This document shows, in pieces, positions 14,401 to 25,264 of a stretch of 64,000 nt of DNA. The notes under the pieces are model-generated. The model ran no database searches. It was not told the origin of the DNA and saw nothing but the letters and a program-made list of their open reading frames with translations. The stretch is from the NCBI RefSeq assembly GCF_002234675.1, contig NC_019864.2, positions 13,595,582-13,659,581 of the forward strand, given 5' to 3'. Origin of the DNA: Oryzias latipes. Taxonomy: Eukaryota; Chordata; Actinopteri; Beloniformes; Adrianichthyidae. Both the position numbers and the translations under genes were made by a program. Position 1 is the first letter of the stretch, and each line of letters opens with the position of its first letter.

Positions 14401-17400
14401 TTTCCAAAAACAAATTTTTAAAGACCATATTGAAGTCTCTCAAGGTGGCCGTCTTTCAAATCAAAAACTCCGCTATAAAAAAGGCAGTAGCTTGTTTAAT
14501 CCCCAATGTCTGTTATGCCTGTAAATCACTCTAGTTGACTCTTTGGTCAATAAGAGCCTCCACTGGGAATTAAAACGGCATTCAAGTCTAGTTTAAGAGG
14601 AGTTGCTGTCACTGAGGTTACAGGTAAATATTGAACTGGATTGATAAATGAGCCTATCAGGTTGGCTATACAATTCAAGCTCTTTTTACTAGACGATCTG
14701 TCAACCAGACATTTCAAATTAAGTGTGGTTCAGCACCTCACTACCCAAATCCTTATCCTCTTCCCACTGTTTCTGGCATCCATTGCAGGTGACTGACTGC
14801 CTTGCATGCTAGGGGAAAAAGCTTGTTTCTCTTTTGGTTTTCTCTCCTTCTCTGCCTTCCTTTTCTTGGTCACCAATGCCAGCCAGTCCACACACTGAGA
14901 GGGCCATCTGTCTATTTTTCCTCTTTCAGGCCCTCAGAAAACACTTTTCAGACGTGGACTGTTCTGGTGTTTGACTACATTTTCTCTTTTACGTCCACAC
15001 AGAATGTCAATTTTAAATAATTTCTTTTCTACTTCCGTTTAGGTTTCCTTTATTATATTAAGTCCCACAATGACAGATCAAGCAGCTTTTCAGTTTTTAA
15101 TGGAACATGCTCAAGAAGGAGCTGCATGTTTATTCTAGTAAAATCAGGAGAAGGCTTCTTTCTGATTAGTTGGAGGACGAAGTGGCATCATTTCAACTTT
15201 ACAGTGCATTTGAAAGCACTGCCAATGCAGCATGTCTGTTTATCTTGTTGCTAAATAATCACTGAGGAAATTATGGGTGTTGTAAAGCAAAATCAATAAG
15301 TTCAAATGGAAGTCTACACTTCTGCTGAAAGTGAAATGGGAGACCATGGAGTTTGCTCCATGCCTCCAGCTCTTATATGCCCCCCACCCCACCCCCTGAA
15401 TCTGGCAGCAGAAAAGGCTGCTTGTCCTGCAGGTGGACAATGAAACAGGATGATTGCTGAAAAATGCAACAGTTTGTCTAAAAAAGCACTTGTGATAAGC
15501 ATTTCTACCACATTTAGATATTGTATAAACTATTATTCATGCTTGCTTGTTTTCCTCCTCAGATGCATCACCCTATTCAGATGAAACCTGCTGATAGTGA
15601 GAAAACAACTGGTATGTGTTTCTGAATTTGAGTTTGGGATTAAGGAAAAATAAATGTTTTATTTAGAGAAATGTTTAAATATTTGAGAAAGGTACGACTT
15701 TGAAGCAAAATTACGGCAGAAATTCAGTTTTCTAAAATAAAATTTAATGTTAATGGTATTGAAAGAACATTTTTAAAGTTGGAGACGCATGAAAAACAAG
15801 AACATTGCAAATAAAAAACGTTCCTGAGAGTTTAAGAGTAAATAAGAATTGTTGAAGTACAAGGATGTAGTAGGGTGCCTAATTGTGTGACAGTTTTCTC
15901 CTTTTCTTCAGCGGTGGAAGACAGAAAACTCTTTATTGGAATGGTCTCAAAGAAGTACGGCGAGAACGAGGTCAGAATGATGTTCTCGTCCTTTGGACAG
16001 ATCGAAGAGTGCCGAATTCTCCGGGGGCCAGACGGTCAGAGCAGAGGTGGGTGTGCTTTTAGCTTAAAAGTACTCCGTCAAAACCACCACTTTCAGACCA
16101 GCGGAGAAGACATTCTCATAAAGTATTCATACAAGTCCCTCCTTACTTGATTTAACCCTTTATGGGTACTGTCCACATATTTATTTTTAAGACAGTCTGC
16201 AGCCTTTTAGGAGAGAGAGGAGTCCTTTGACATGGAACTGGAAATTGATGAAAACTGGAAGAGTTGCATTTTTGTCATATTTAGCAGAAGGCAGTCATTT
16301 CCACAAGGTCTGCACACATCTGAGGGAAAAACCACACACACACACACACACAAACTGTATAGTTACAACAGTGTTTGTAGCCTGGTGATCATGTTCCAGC
16401 ATGACATCCCATAACTGCACCTGAAATGTAATGCCTTCTTTTCACCACATTTTTGCAGCACTTTATAAGAAATAAAACTGTTATAAAAAATACAGTTGTT
16501 ATCTAGGCAACTCAGAAACTGGGTTCCACTGTTTTTTAAAAGTGGTATTTTAGATGAAGGGTTTTATTTTGGTCAGTAACAAAAGAAAAACCTTTAACAT
16601 TAGGATATATCACTTAAAATTACATTGCTGTAATTTTTTAATATAGATTACACATGTATCTGTTTTGTTATATCCCTTTTTTATGACCCAAGTAGTTGGT
16701 ATGTTAGCAGAAGTGGGATGTATGAATGTAGAAATCAGTCCGTACAGCTTGTCAAAGCGTGCGCTCCTGCATGGCGGTGGGTCATAAAGGGTTGAGCCCC
16801 GTCACCCCCTCCCAAGTGCTTCGCCGTTTACCATCAGTCGCACCTTTTTCATCCCCATAGTGTGTCCCTTTATAACTGTGCCATTCATCCCCCACATCTC
16901 AAAGTGAGGGGCCGCTGCACTCGCTGTGCGACTCAGTTGGCTGTCGCCTTGGCAACTGCTAGCTGCTGGTGTTCGTAGGCTCAGCTGGCAGGCGACTGGG
17001 CTCTGCTCCTCCTGTACCACCTCCTCCATCACAAACGGCAAAAGGCTGGAATTAGCCAGTCACTGATTCTTCTGCATAAAGCACAAGTTAGCACTGAGTG
17101 CTGGAATGCAGTATCCTCCCCTAATGAGACAGTTGAGCCTTAATTTTGTGTTCTTCTGTACACGATGTTCCTACAATTAAGGAAGAAAATGGGCTTTTGT
17201 AGCCTTGGATGTTGGCAGGGCTTATTTATTTAGCTGATCTGTGTGTAGGTGTCTGCATTTTTATGTGTATATAATCATGTTGAGTGTTTCTCCATGACAT
17301 CACCTTGTCAAGCCTCTCTTGGCTGCGAGTTATTGCGTCGATCATTGCGCTTATGTGACACGTGTTAATGTTCTCCTCGTTGTGTTCTTTCTCAATGTGC

Positions 17401-20400
17401 TAACCAGTAAGGGTGGTTCTGTGTGCTTGGAGTTGGCATTCTCTGTACTGTAATGTCCTTTTTTTGGGGATTCATAACGAGTTGTCCAATCCTTTTTTTG
17501 TCTTGTTTTGTTTCTTCTTGTCCCCTCCCTCTCCCCCCTCCCCTCTCCTATTGTCCCTCCCTCCCTCCCTCCCCTACAGGCTGTGCGTTTGTCACATTTG
17601 CTACCAGAGCAATGGCACAGAATGCAATCAAAACCATGCATCACTCTCAAACTATGGAGGTACTGTACCCCTTAGCACCTATTTCTCATTTCCCTTTTCC
17701 CCCCACTCATACATTTTGCTGCCCCCTTGTGTTGAAAGGATGACAAACACGATGGCATCAATTCTGCCGAGTTTCGGTCATGTACAGAACTAAATCTATT
17801 TGCCAACTGTTTTTAATATTTCAGATCTCACACCCTGAGCTGACATGACCCAAGACTTTATTTAACTGTATTTTTTGGTTAAAGTAACACGATTCTCTTT
17901 GTGAGTCTGTCTATCTTTCAAACACAAGGAAACAGACCCACTGCTTCAAATATAGGCTAACAAAAATAAATTGAGGCTACTGCTGCCATCCTATTAGATT
18001 TCTTCAAAAAACTGGGGCTGAGGTCCCAGATAACCAGTGGATTCTTTCTGCAAGTAGAGCAGCAATAATTGAACAGCTAGGTCAGAGGCTCCCAGTGAAG
18101 CATCAGACCAAATCTAATTAGAAAGCTCAACCAAACTAAACACTTTTTACAAGAGTAAATGTGGGCCCCCTCAGCGGGGGGGTCCACCTATTCTCCCCAT
18201 ATCACATCCTCCCTAATATTTAAGTCGCCATGGGAGGTGCTGCTGATGCAAAAGCCATTTGCCCAATCTAGCCTGGTCCTTGTCTGGCTTTTAACTCGCG
18301 GACTTCGGCACCGCATGCCTTGTCCATGCGTCTCTGAACAATATGTGATGTCTGTTTGCAAGGTTGTGTGTATTGTATTGCATTTTTCCCCTTATTGTCT
18401 ACTGACATTCTCTTGTTAGAGTGTCTGTTTCTAAATGTTCATCTGTTCTGTGCTTTTTGTAAACAAAGTTCAGCTCCGCAGAGCGCTGAAAGGACTGTTT
18501 TTGCGCCATCTTCCCATGGCTCTCTTGGAATGTGGCCTGGCTCTGCTCTGCTCTGCTCTGCATGGCAGTTGTCCTCAATGTCATAGATTTGCTATGAATA
18601 CAAACGGTCTTACAAAAATGCCCCCCTCCCCCTTCCTATTTTACTTCAAAAATACCTTGTAAAAAAACAAATCCTTTAATTAATGTTAGTGTGGTGGAAG
18701 TGGTTTCATCTGTATGTTTTGTTTCTTTTTTTTTTTTTGTCTTGGTGCTCCAGGGTTGTTCCTCCCCTTTGGTAGTGAAGTTTGCCGACACACAGAGGGA
18801 TAAGGAGCAGCGGCGCTTGCAGCAGCAGCTGGTGCAACAGATTCAGCAGCTTAACAATGCCTCAACATGGGGAAACCTGGCTGGGCTGGGGACACTCACG
18901 CCACAGTATCTGGCTGTAAGTATTGCTCAAATGGACTGTGTAATTACACCTGTATCCCCATGTGGCTCACAGCCACTTTCTATAAACCATGTTCAGGTAT
19001 GGAAAACTTAACAGCTACAAAAGCTGTGCAGCCTTAATTATTTATGGTTTGTTTTTAAAAGATATTTATCTTTTTCTTTAACTTCAGCCTAAACTATGAA
19101 CTGGTTTTCTCTGCTCAGTCTAAAACAAACCTGTGACTTGAATGTGTATTTTCTAATTCTGACCAAAGGTTCATGTGACTTAAACAAGAACAAATGAGCG
19201 CTTTGTCTGATATAAAGACAAAAAAAGTTTATATTTGCAGTAGAATTCATTTTTGTTTAAAGGTAAATAGATTTGTTGTTCAACACAAATGAGATATTTT
19301 TAAAGGTAAAAAAAAACATTTTTCCTTTGCCCTGATAACCTGTAATCAATAAAAAAATGTATCTTTAATTTAGATTCCAAGTAGGCTGTTTTTTCATTGA
19401 AATTAAAAATCCTTTTGGCCTTTTTTTTTTTTCAAACTCTGCTTTTCTTTTATTGTTGTCAACAGTTGCTCCAACAGGCTACTTCCACCAGTAACCAAGG
19501 CAGTTTCAATAGCATACAGAGGCTAGGAGGTGAGTGTTTAGCCTCAATGTGAAACCACAGTTCGGTCAATATGAAAACATGTACTTCTCAAGCTAGCAAC
19601 GCTGTGATTTTTATACAGTAACGCAAATATGTCTGCTGGTTTATCAACAAAGCAGTCAGTTCTGTGTGTCAGAATCCTCCATCAAATGTGAAGGGGTCTG
19701 ATGAATAGGATGCAGTTATTTTTCTGCTCTTTATTTTGTGCAGCTACTTTGTTTTAGGATTGTGCTGAAATGTTAGGATAATATAAATTGCTCACATTGT
19801 CCTAAGTACAGCCATCATTGACAGAAGAAAACCGTTTCTGTTCCTTAAGTGAAATTCAAATTGACGCAATAAACAAAGGTTTTCCCGAACTGGATTTATC
19901 TGAGAATATAACCATAAACGTGGCTGATTATGACTTCTGTTTCTTTGCACTCTCAGCGGGTGTGAATCCTCTTCAGCTGCAGAACTTGGCGACGCTGGCT
20001 GCAGCTGCAGCTGCAGCCCAGAGTTCTGCCAGCCCAGCATCAACCAGTGCACTCTCTACAAACAGTGGAGCCCTCGGGGCTTTGGCCAGTCCAGGTGTGG
20101 GTTTTGTTCTCTCCCGTCTTTATCTTTGGATGAACTGGATGATTGTGTTTTTGTCTGGTTTCTTCTTATATATTAAATGACACTTTTTTTGTTTTGTTTT
20201 TAATGAAATCAGCCATACAGAAAATATTGCAAGTTTTTGGCAGCTTCATTTATGAAAACTTTTTTTTTTTTTTAAGTAGAATTGATGAATTGCCTTGTTT
20301 TTGGCAGCTGGCTCAACAGCAGGGACCAGCGCTGCCATGAACACTCTGGCATCTCTCGGTACACTACAGGGTCTAACTGGGAACTCTGTGGGCCTCAACA

Positions 20401-21954
20401 ACCTTAATGCTCTAACCAGCAGCGTCAGTGGTAAGAAAAAAGCGCTTTCTAGTTGGCTGTAATTCAGACCCTTAATTAAAATGCAACAAAGTCCTCGAAG
20501 TCAGTAAGCAACATTGCAGACATTGTACTTTTAAAGTGTCGATTTAAAACCATTTTTTATTAGTCTAAAGGCTGTAATATTTCTATGTCTGTGGTCACGT
20601 GAGCTTTCCAAAAAACAATTGGTTTAGAAACTGAAAAGCGTTTTTTTTTTAGTTTTTTATGGATTACAGCCTTAGTCACAACTGCCCTATGGTTGATTAA
20701 TGGGTAAATTTGTACGGCGCACGCAGTTGAGCTGCATGAAATATCAAGGTCATAGGTCATTTTTTTTCTATGGGTATGCTGTGAGCGATAGCAATTGATC
20801 TAAAAAATGAAAAAAATCTCCTGTTCTTTATTCTATTAAGCTCCAGAGTTTCTAGAGGTTCCAAAATCTTGACCAGAAAGCTCTTTTGGCACTACAGGTA
20901 TGGGGGCTATGAATGGTGGCTTGGGAGCCTCAATGGCTAACGGGTCAGCTGCCAGCTCCATGGACGCTCTGACGCAGGCCTACTCAGGGATGCAGCAGTA
21001 CACAGCCTCTGCCCTGCCCTCACTTTACAGCCAGACTCTCATACAGCAGAGCATAGCTGGCAGCCAGAAAGAAGGTGAGCAGATGCCTAGCACACACACC
21101 CAGCTCACAAATGTCAGATAACTTTTATACCAGCATGTTGGATTTGTGAGTCCAAGCCCGTTTGTAACTTAAGCCCCTGGTTCTCTTCACAAATGGAGTA
21201 GGGCCAGAGGGCGCCAATCTTTTCATCTACCACCTGCCGCAGGAGTTCGGGGACCAAGACCTTCTGCAGATGTTCATGCCTTTTGGAAATGTGGTCTCTG
21301 CCAAAGTCTTCATTGACAAACAGACCAATCTGAGCAAGTGCTTTGGTGAGGAGCTCAGTAAATTTCTAAGCCATTACAGATGTATGGCATGCTGCGCCGC
21401 ACTTTTGTTTTGAAAAATCTGCATTCAGTAGACTCAAGTCTTTGTTACAGAAATGTGCATAGCCCATGTGCATTGATGAAGTGACAAAAGATCTTTTAGT
21501 TAACAAAATAAGTGAACAAGAACGGACATTTTATCTGGAAAGGCACTAATTTTGCTACATTTTGGAACTTTCCTGGACTTCTACTTCCATCTGTTGACTT
21601 TTATATTTAAAGAATGGCTTTAATTCAAATAGTCTGCTAATTGGGATGAAGGTTTTCTCAAATATCTGTAGAAACTGAATTTAATTGGAAAGTCTCATAA
21701 AATTGCAGCACAAGCATTTTTTTCTACTCAGATTTTCCTGATTTCCTTGGGGTTTGATGTTTGTTATTTCTGAGTGACGGTCGCTGTGTTTCTGTGCGTA
21801 ACGCACGCTTCTGCCTCCGTTCTCAGGGTTCGTCAGCTACGACAATCCTGTGTCTGCGCAGGCTGCCATCCAGGCCATGAATGGTTTCCAGATCGGCATG
21901 AAGAGGTTGAAGGTTCAGCTGAAACGCTCCAAGAACGACAGCAAACCCTACTGA
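2368..21954 (+). CDS. celf2: CUGBP Elav-like family member 2, 13 coding exons, 516 aa
   Basis: RNA-binding protein that binds GU-rich elements; in known family members it controls alternative splicing in the nucleus and mRNA stability and translation in the cytoplasm. Exons: 2368-2438, 8856-9052, 13568-13650, 15563-15611, 15912-16046, 17580-17659, 18754-18915, 19466-19529, 19957-20094, 20308-20430, 20898-21074, 21202-21345, 21827-21954. The joined frame is open for 516 codons. RRM1 (about 46-130) has RNP2 MFVGQI at 48-53 and RNP1 KGCCFVTF at 89-96. RRM2 (about 138-215) has LFIGMV at 140-145 and RGCAFVTF at 178-185. A divergent linker holds seven alanines (295-301). RRM3 (about 431-510) has LFIYHL at 433-438 and KCFGFVSY at 472-479. 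The C-terminus [10 protein letters not shown] is typical of CELF1/2. The linker (RRLQQQL, TPQYLALLQQATS) and the neighbours dhtkd1 and camk1d favour CELF2 over CELF1. A second start is possible at Met31 (8875). Confidence 0.95.
2439..8855 (+). other. celf2: celf2 intron 1 (6.4 kb)
   Basis: AT-rich intron from gtaagt to a T-rich acceptor tttcctcag. Apart from the short repeat at 3565-3650 I recognise no mobile element, RNA gene or exon. Upstream alternative first exons known in mammalian CELF2 are not identifiable here. Confidence 0.8.
3565..3650 (-). repeat. fragment of interspersed repeat (kin of 43147 and 57870)
   Basis: The phrase tttattgatttgtaaagcg followed by cctttcat and then aaagcacttaacataaaag matches the end of the repeats at 43155-43215 and 57880-57935. 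All are AT-rich ends of one fish LINE/SINE-type family read on the minus strand. Only about 85 bases are preserved. Confidence 0.5.
8856..9052 (+). CDS. celf2: celf2 coding exon 2 (start of RRM1)
   Basis: Follows tttcctcag and ends before gtacgc. Encodes residues 24-89 and one base of 90: the [10 protein letters not shown] linker, then [14 protein letters not shown] (RRM1 RNP2 strand) through QNPPQSK. The internal ATG at 8875 (Met31, MNGSLEH) corresponds to the start of the short CELF isoforms in mammals. Confidence 0.95.
9053..13567 (+). other. celf2: celf2 intron 2 (4.5 kb)
   Basis: No recognisable repeat or RNA gene. It contains the longest continuous ORF of the window (10086-10640, plus strand, 184 codons). 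That ORF has low-complexity hydrophobic content, no known domain and no splice or promoter context, so it is not annotated as a gene. A run of nine G lies near 13411. Confidence 0.75.
13568..13650 (+). CDS. celf2: celf2 coding exon 3 (RRM1 RNP1)
   Basis: 83 bp between ttctgcag and gtgagt. Encodes residues 90-117, [20 protein letters not shown] and onwards, the RNP1 strand and second helix of RRM1. Not a multiple of three, so skipping it would break the frame. Confidence 0.96.
13651..15562 (+). other. celf2: celf2 intron 3 (1.9 kb)
   Basis: No repeat or gene recognised. The acceptor is tttcctcctcag. Confidence 0.75.
15563..15611 (+). CDS. celf2: celf2 coding exon 4 (RRM1-RRM2 junction)
   Basis: 49-bp micro-exon encoding [16 protein letters not shown], a sequence nearly invariant among vertebrate CELF1/CELF2 proteins. 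It is flanked by cctcctcag and gtatgt. Not a multiple of three. Confidence 0.95.
15912..16046 (+). CDS. celf2: celf2 coding exon 5 (RRM2 N-terminal half)
   Basis: 135 bp between ttcttcag and gtgggt. Encodes [20 protein letters not shown] and on to RGPDGQSR. Mammalian CELF2 has KKCNENDIRVMF at the matching place and this fish has [12 protein letters not shown]. The exon is a multiple of three. Confidence 0.95.
16047..17579 (+). other. celf2: celf2 intron 5 with long polypyrimidine tract
   Basis: 1.5 kb. It holds a short CA repeat at 16333-16352. The last ~60 bases before exon 6 (about 17518-17577) are almost pure C/T, with four CCCT units just before the cctacag acceptor. Such tracts bind PTB- and PCBP-type factors in general; a role here is inferred. 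Confidence 0.7.
16333..16352. repeat. CA dinucleotide microsatellite
   Basis: Ten uninterrupted CA units inside celf2 intron 5. Confidence 0.9.
17580..17659 (+). CDS. celf2: celf2 coding exon 6 (RRM2 RNP1)
   Basis: 80 bp between cccctacag and gtactg. Encodes residues 179-205, [20 protein letters not shown] through SQTME, the RNP1 strand of RRM2. Not a multiple of three: skipping would shift the frame and destroy RRM2. It sits after an unusually long pyrimidine tract. Confidence 0.96.
17660..18753 (+). other. celf2: celf2 intron 6 (1.1 kb)
   Basis: No repeat family recognised. It holds a short tandem run of ctctg units at 18541-18560. The acceptor follows T-runs and reads gtgctccag. Confidence 0.7.
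18754..18915 (+). CDS. celf2: celf2 coding exon 7 (end of RRM2, start of linker)
   Basis: 162 bp, phase 0 at both ends. Encodes [19 protein letters not shown], then the glutamine-rich [14 protein letters not shown] and [16 protein letters not shown]. The RRLQQQL wording separates CELF2 from CELF1 (KRMAQQL in mammals). In-frame skipping is possible. Confidence 0.96.
18916..19465 (+). other. celf2: celf2 intron 7 (550 bp)
   Basis: AT-rich intron between gtaagt and gtcaacag. No repeat or gene recognised. Confidence 0.75.
19466..19529 (+). CDS. celf2: celf2 coding exon 8 (linker)
   Basis: 64 bp encoding [20 protein letters not shown] and G, part of the divergent region between RRM2 and RRM3. 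Mammalian CELF2 has LLQQATSSSNLGAFSGIQQM here. Flanked by gtcaacag and gtgagt. Confidence 0.93.
19530..19956 (+). other. celf2: celf2 intron 8 (427 bp)
   Basis: No repeat or gene recognised. Acceptor gcactctcag. Confidence 0.75.
19957..20094 (+). CDS. celf2: celf2 coding exon 9 (poly-alanine linker)
   Basis: 138 bp, a multiple of three. Encodes [14 protein letters not shown], seven alanines and a Ser/Ala-rich stretch ending GALGALASP. The alanine run is written with mixed GCN codons, so it is not a pure trinucleotide repeat. Confidence 0.94.
20308..20430 (+). CDS. celf2: celf2 coding exon 10 (linker)
   Basis: 123 bp, a multiple of three, between tttttggcag and gtaaga. Encodes [20 protein letters not shown] then [20 protein letters not shown]. 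It matches the mammalian [19 protein letters not shown] segment. Confidence 0.94.
20431..20897 (+). other. celf2: celf2 intron 10 (467 bp)
   Basis: AT-rich with short poly-T runs. No repeat family or gene recognised. Acceptor ggcactacag. Confidence 0.75.
20898..21074 (+). CDS. celf2: celf2 coding exon 11 (linker before RRM3)
   Basis: 177 bp, a multiple of three. Encodes [40 protein letters not shown] and [18 protein letters not shown]. The DALTQAYSG and [12 protein letters not shown] junctions are CELF1/2 hallmarks. Confidence 0.95.
21202..21345 (+). CDS. celf2: celf2 coding exon 12 (RRM3 N-terminal half)
   Basis: 144 bp encoding [20 protein letters not shown] then [20 protein letters not shown] and QTNLSKCF. 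The acceptor is aaatggagtag with a weak pyrimidine tract, but the frame and protein identity leave little doubt. Donor gtgagg. Confidence 0.95.
21346..21826 (+). other. celf2: celf2 intron 12 (481 bp)
   Basis: No repeat or gene recognised. Acceptor cgttctcag. Confidence 0.75.
21827..21954 (+). CDS. celf2: celf2 coding exon 13 (RRM3 end and stop)
   Basis: Encodes [40 protein letters not shown] and PY, then tga at 21952-21954. Identical in wording to the mammalian CELF2 C-terminus. Confidence 0.97.
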
Positions 21955-22736
21955 TCCTCACCAGGGGTCTCCCCCTTCCCAGCTCTAATGCTAGCACTGC
22001 TAGGGTAAGTTCACCCTCCAGCCAAGGTCACCACAGCAGAGACTAAGCGGGGTAAAGGAAAACAGCACACCCCAGGAGGGACACTTACCCTTTTCCACAC
22101 ACACAAAAAAAATGAATTAAATTAAAAAAAGAGGTGAAAAAAGTTTGCAATGATCCTTCTGCATTTTGCTGTATTTCATTCCTGCAGTTTTGTCATGTAC
22201 TTTGAGTCTGAGAAAATATTTTAATGTATATGATTATTTATGACTATCACTGGAGTCAGTGTTCGCTGAAGGTATTGGTGTCTTGTATTTAGTAGAGAAC
22301 ATCCGGTTTGCCGCCTCATTGCCTTCAGGTCAAACGAGACAGGTTGATTTAGCATCAGTTGTATTTAAAGGTCTAAAGCGGCGTTGACCCCGAAGCCCAG
22401 AGCTTCAACCTGCATTTGGCTTTTTACGTTGTCCGTCATTTGTTGATCGTTAATGTGAAAATGCTGCAGTCTTGGTGTGTTCAGTCTTTCATCGCCTTAC
22501 CTCTCCTCTGCCCCCCCCTCCCCCACCGCTCACTCTATTATCCCAGTTGTGTTGAGCTAGGCTGCCTCCCTTCCTCTGTTAACATCCAGTCATTCCATCC
22601 ATCCAAGTCTCCCACAAAGGGCTGGCTTTAGATGGATCTCTTTGGGTGCCAAGTGTACAGTATGTGCATGTCAGTCTGCCATATGTCCTGGTGGTGTCAC
22701 TTCCTTAAATCTGTGTATTGTTTTTGTGTATCGGAA

Positions 22737-22752
22737 GGGGGGGGGGGGGGGG
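22737..22752. repeat. run of 16 G
   Basis: Sixteen consecutive G in the presumed celf2 3'UTR, between cggaa and cgcg. It could form a G-quadruplex in RNA; it is also prone to length error in assembly. Confidence 0.85.
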
Positions 22753-25258
22753 CGCGTTTGTTGACTCTTGTCTTACTCTGTGTGGTGATTAGTGTTACTT
22801 TTGTTTTGTTTTTTTGTGCCTCATGGCTAAACGATTCTTGTGCCGTACCCCTAACTTTCTCTTCTCTCTGTTCTGTCTCTCCTCTCTTCGTGTTTTTGTT
22901 CCTCTTTTCTTTTGTTGCTTTTTTAGAACAAATCTCCATGCCTGTTTGCTCATCATTAGCCTAGCATGTCTTCATGATGTTAAAAGCCAAGCCAACTCCC
23001 CCCCTTCCCGGCCTCATCATCCCACCATTGTCTGTGATGTCTCTCTAAGCTCGCCTGACCAATACCTGGCCACCCACTGACCCTGACCTTAGCTCGACCT
23101 GATTTTTCTGCATGTAAATTCATTCGTTTTCTTGTTTTTTGCTTTTTGTGAGGAAATGTGACTGGCGCAGAGGTCAAGCAATCAATGTGAAAACTGCTTG
23201 GAATTCATTTAAGAGAGCTTGTTTTCTGTTTTGTTTTGCAAATGTTTTAAGAACCTGTGGAATTTCTTATTTTTAATTTAGCTTTGTTATTTTGTTTTAA
23301 TGTTTTTCTTTTTACCTCTCAGTAAAGTTTCACTTGAAAGTTAAATACAGGGATTGGCACACAGCTGTGCTATTTGGTGCCATTAGCAATATGTTGGCTT
23401 CTTTAAAAAGAAAAAAGGAAAAAGAGAAAAAAAACAAAACAAAGACAGACCACTTTCCAACATTTTTCAAAGTGACCAGGAAAATCCCTCTCAGTGATCT
23501 GTGTTGATCTCTACATTACGTGGGCTATGTGAAGACTAAACCAGTATTTTTTCTTTAAATTGTTTTTTTTTTTTTTTTTTACAAATTGCAAAATTCTCCA
23601 GTGTGTTTCCTCATTTTTCCTTTTAGACTGATGGCACAATAAAAGGTACATTTCCTCTTTGAAGAGAAATGTTTACCTACATGAGTCAACTTTTTTAGAA
23701 CTGATTCACAAATAGACAATCTGTGGTTTAAATGCACATTTAGATTACCTATATTTTATATCATTGAATCTATAGAGGTTTAACTAACAGAACCCAGGCA
23801 CAACTTTGGGTTTTTTTTGTAGACTTTATGTTGTAACGTCATCTGTGTTGGGAAAGGGGGCGGGGGGTCTTTAGTTTGACATTTTTAGAGAGGTCTCAAG
23901 CTGTTTAATTTCTAAATACCTTAAACAATGGAAAACAATCCTCTACCATGATTGTTTTTTTGTTTTTCAAATTTTGACTTTTGATCAAATAAAAAACACA
24001 AAAGATCCCATTTTTGAATGCAAATGATTTTCCTGTGTTAAAGAAGTATTTAGCTTCTACGGTACGCGTTAACTTGCTGTGACTAATTTAAAACGTCTCA
24101 CTTTGGGTTCGTTGCCTCATGATGAAAGACGATTTACATTGTGAATCCTGTAGATGCTAGAACTCTGTCATTGAAGTGCTCACGTGTCAAATCCTGTTTT
24201 TATTTTGTCTGTGTGTTTGGTTTGGTTTAGGGATGTAACCATTTTTTTCTTTCACGTAGATAGAAATGCATATGCAGCAACACAAACACTTGCAGTGGTT
24301 GCAATTGTGGGAGCCCCTGAAGAAGAGATCACACACTGTAGGTCTGCATGTTTTTCACACACATTTGCTTTCTTTTTAAGTCTTTCTTTTATTTTTCTCG
24401 AAGTGACTTCCTGCGTCAATTGTACACATCACATCGAAATGACTAAATCCACCACAGTTGTGTTGGTTTACGAGTACATTCCATTATTCAGCACAAAAGT
24501 TTACACGGTTTTTAGCAGGGTGGTATTTTCTCCACCATGCGACTTGTTTGTGTGACGACCCTGTTAAAATACCCACTTCACCCACAACCAAGGGTTCCTA
24601 GAAACTGCTCACCTGGTGGCGCTAAAGAGTTGTAAACTCAGGGTGTATGTGTTTTCTAGTTTTTTGTTTGTGTGTGAAGCCATTCTCATACAACTAAACC
24701 AATTTTTGCAGTTTTACACCCATATTCATCTTTTTTATTTTTATTTTTTATTTGTGCTGTTCTCTTAAAATCCATAGTTTGGAAGAAAAAAAAATATAAA
24801 GGTACCAAATTTGAAACATTACTGGAGGAAAATATTAGTTTTGTAAAGAGTTAAGCACAATTTGTGGGAGCGAATCAGTTGCGGATTGTGGCGTGCGTGG
24901 TTTTGATCCCGGACTTTTCAAGGTACCACAAGATTTCTCTTTTAATGTGGGCATGTGCTTTTTACAGTGTTTTTTCTATCAAAATGCAATACAATATTCA
25001 AAGTGCCATATATATAAATATATACGTCTAGAAACTGCCTACACATTCTTATTAGGCCTTTGTTTAGAGATTGCTGCAGTAAATTTTTTTTCCTTACATT
25101 TTTCTTAATTTTGTTGGGTCTGTAAATGCCAATGTCATGAAAGCTCTTGTCAACTGCTAATGTCCCCTTTCTCCCCCTAATTGTGTTGAGTTATTGGTAA
25201 ATGTGTAATGTGATGTACTCCATTTGAACAGTTGGTTTTAAAATACTTGTAGATAAAC

Positions 25259-25264
25259 AATAAA
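25259..25264 (+). terminator. celf2: alternative celf2 poly(A) signal AATAAA
   Basis: Canonical hexamer in the celf2 3'UTR after a T-rich stretch. There is no strong GT-rich block right after it, so it would be a proximal, optional site. Confidence 0.35.

Noticed and set aside
17413..17793. 126- and 106-codon ORFs across celf2 exon 6
   Set aside because: They come from the C/T-rich tract before the exon; only 17580-17659 matches CELF2.
22697..22939. Minus-strand ORF with proline run in the celf2 3'UTR
   Set aside because: Produced by the poly-G run and T-rich sequence; no start context or domain.
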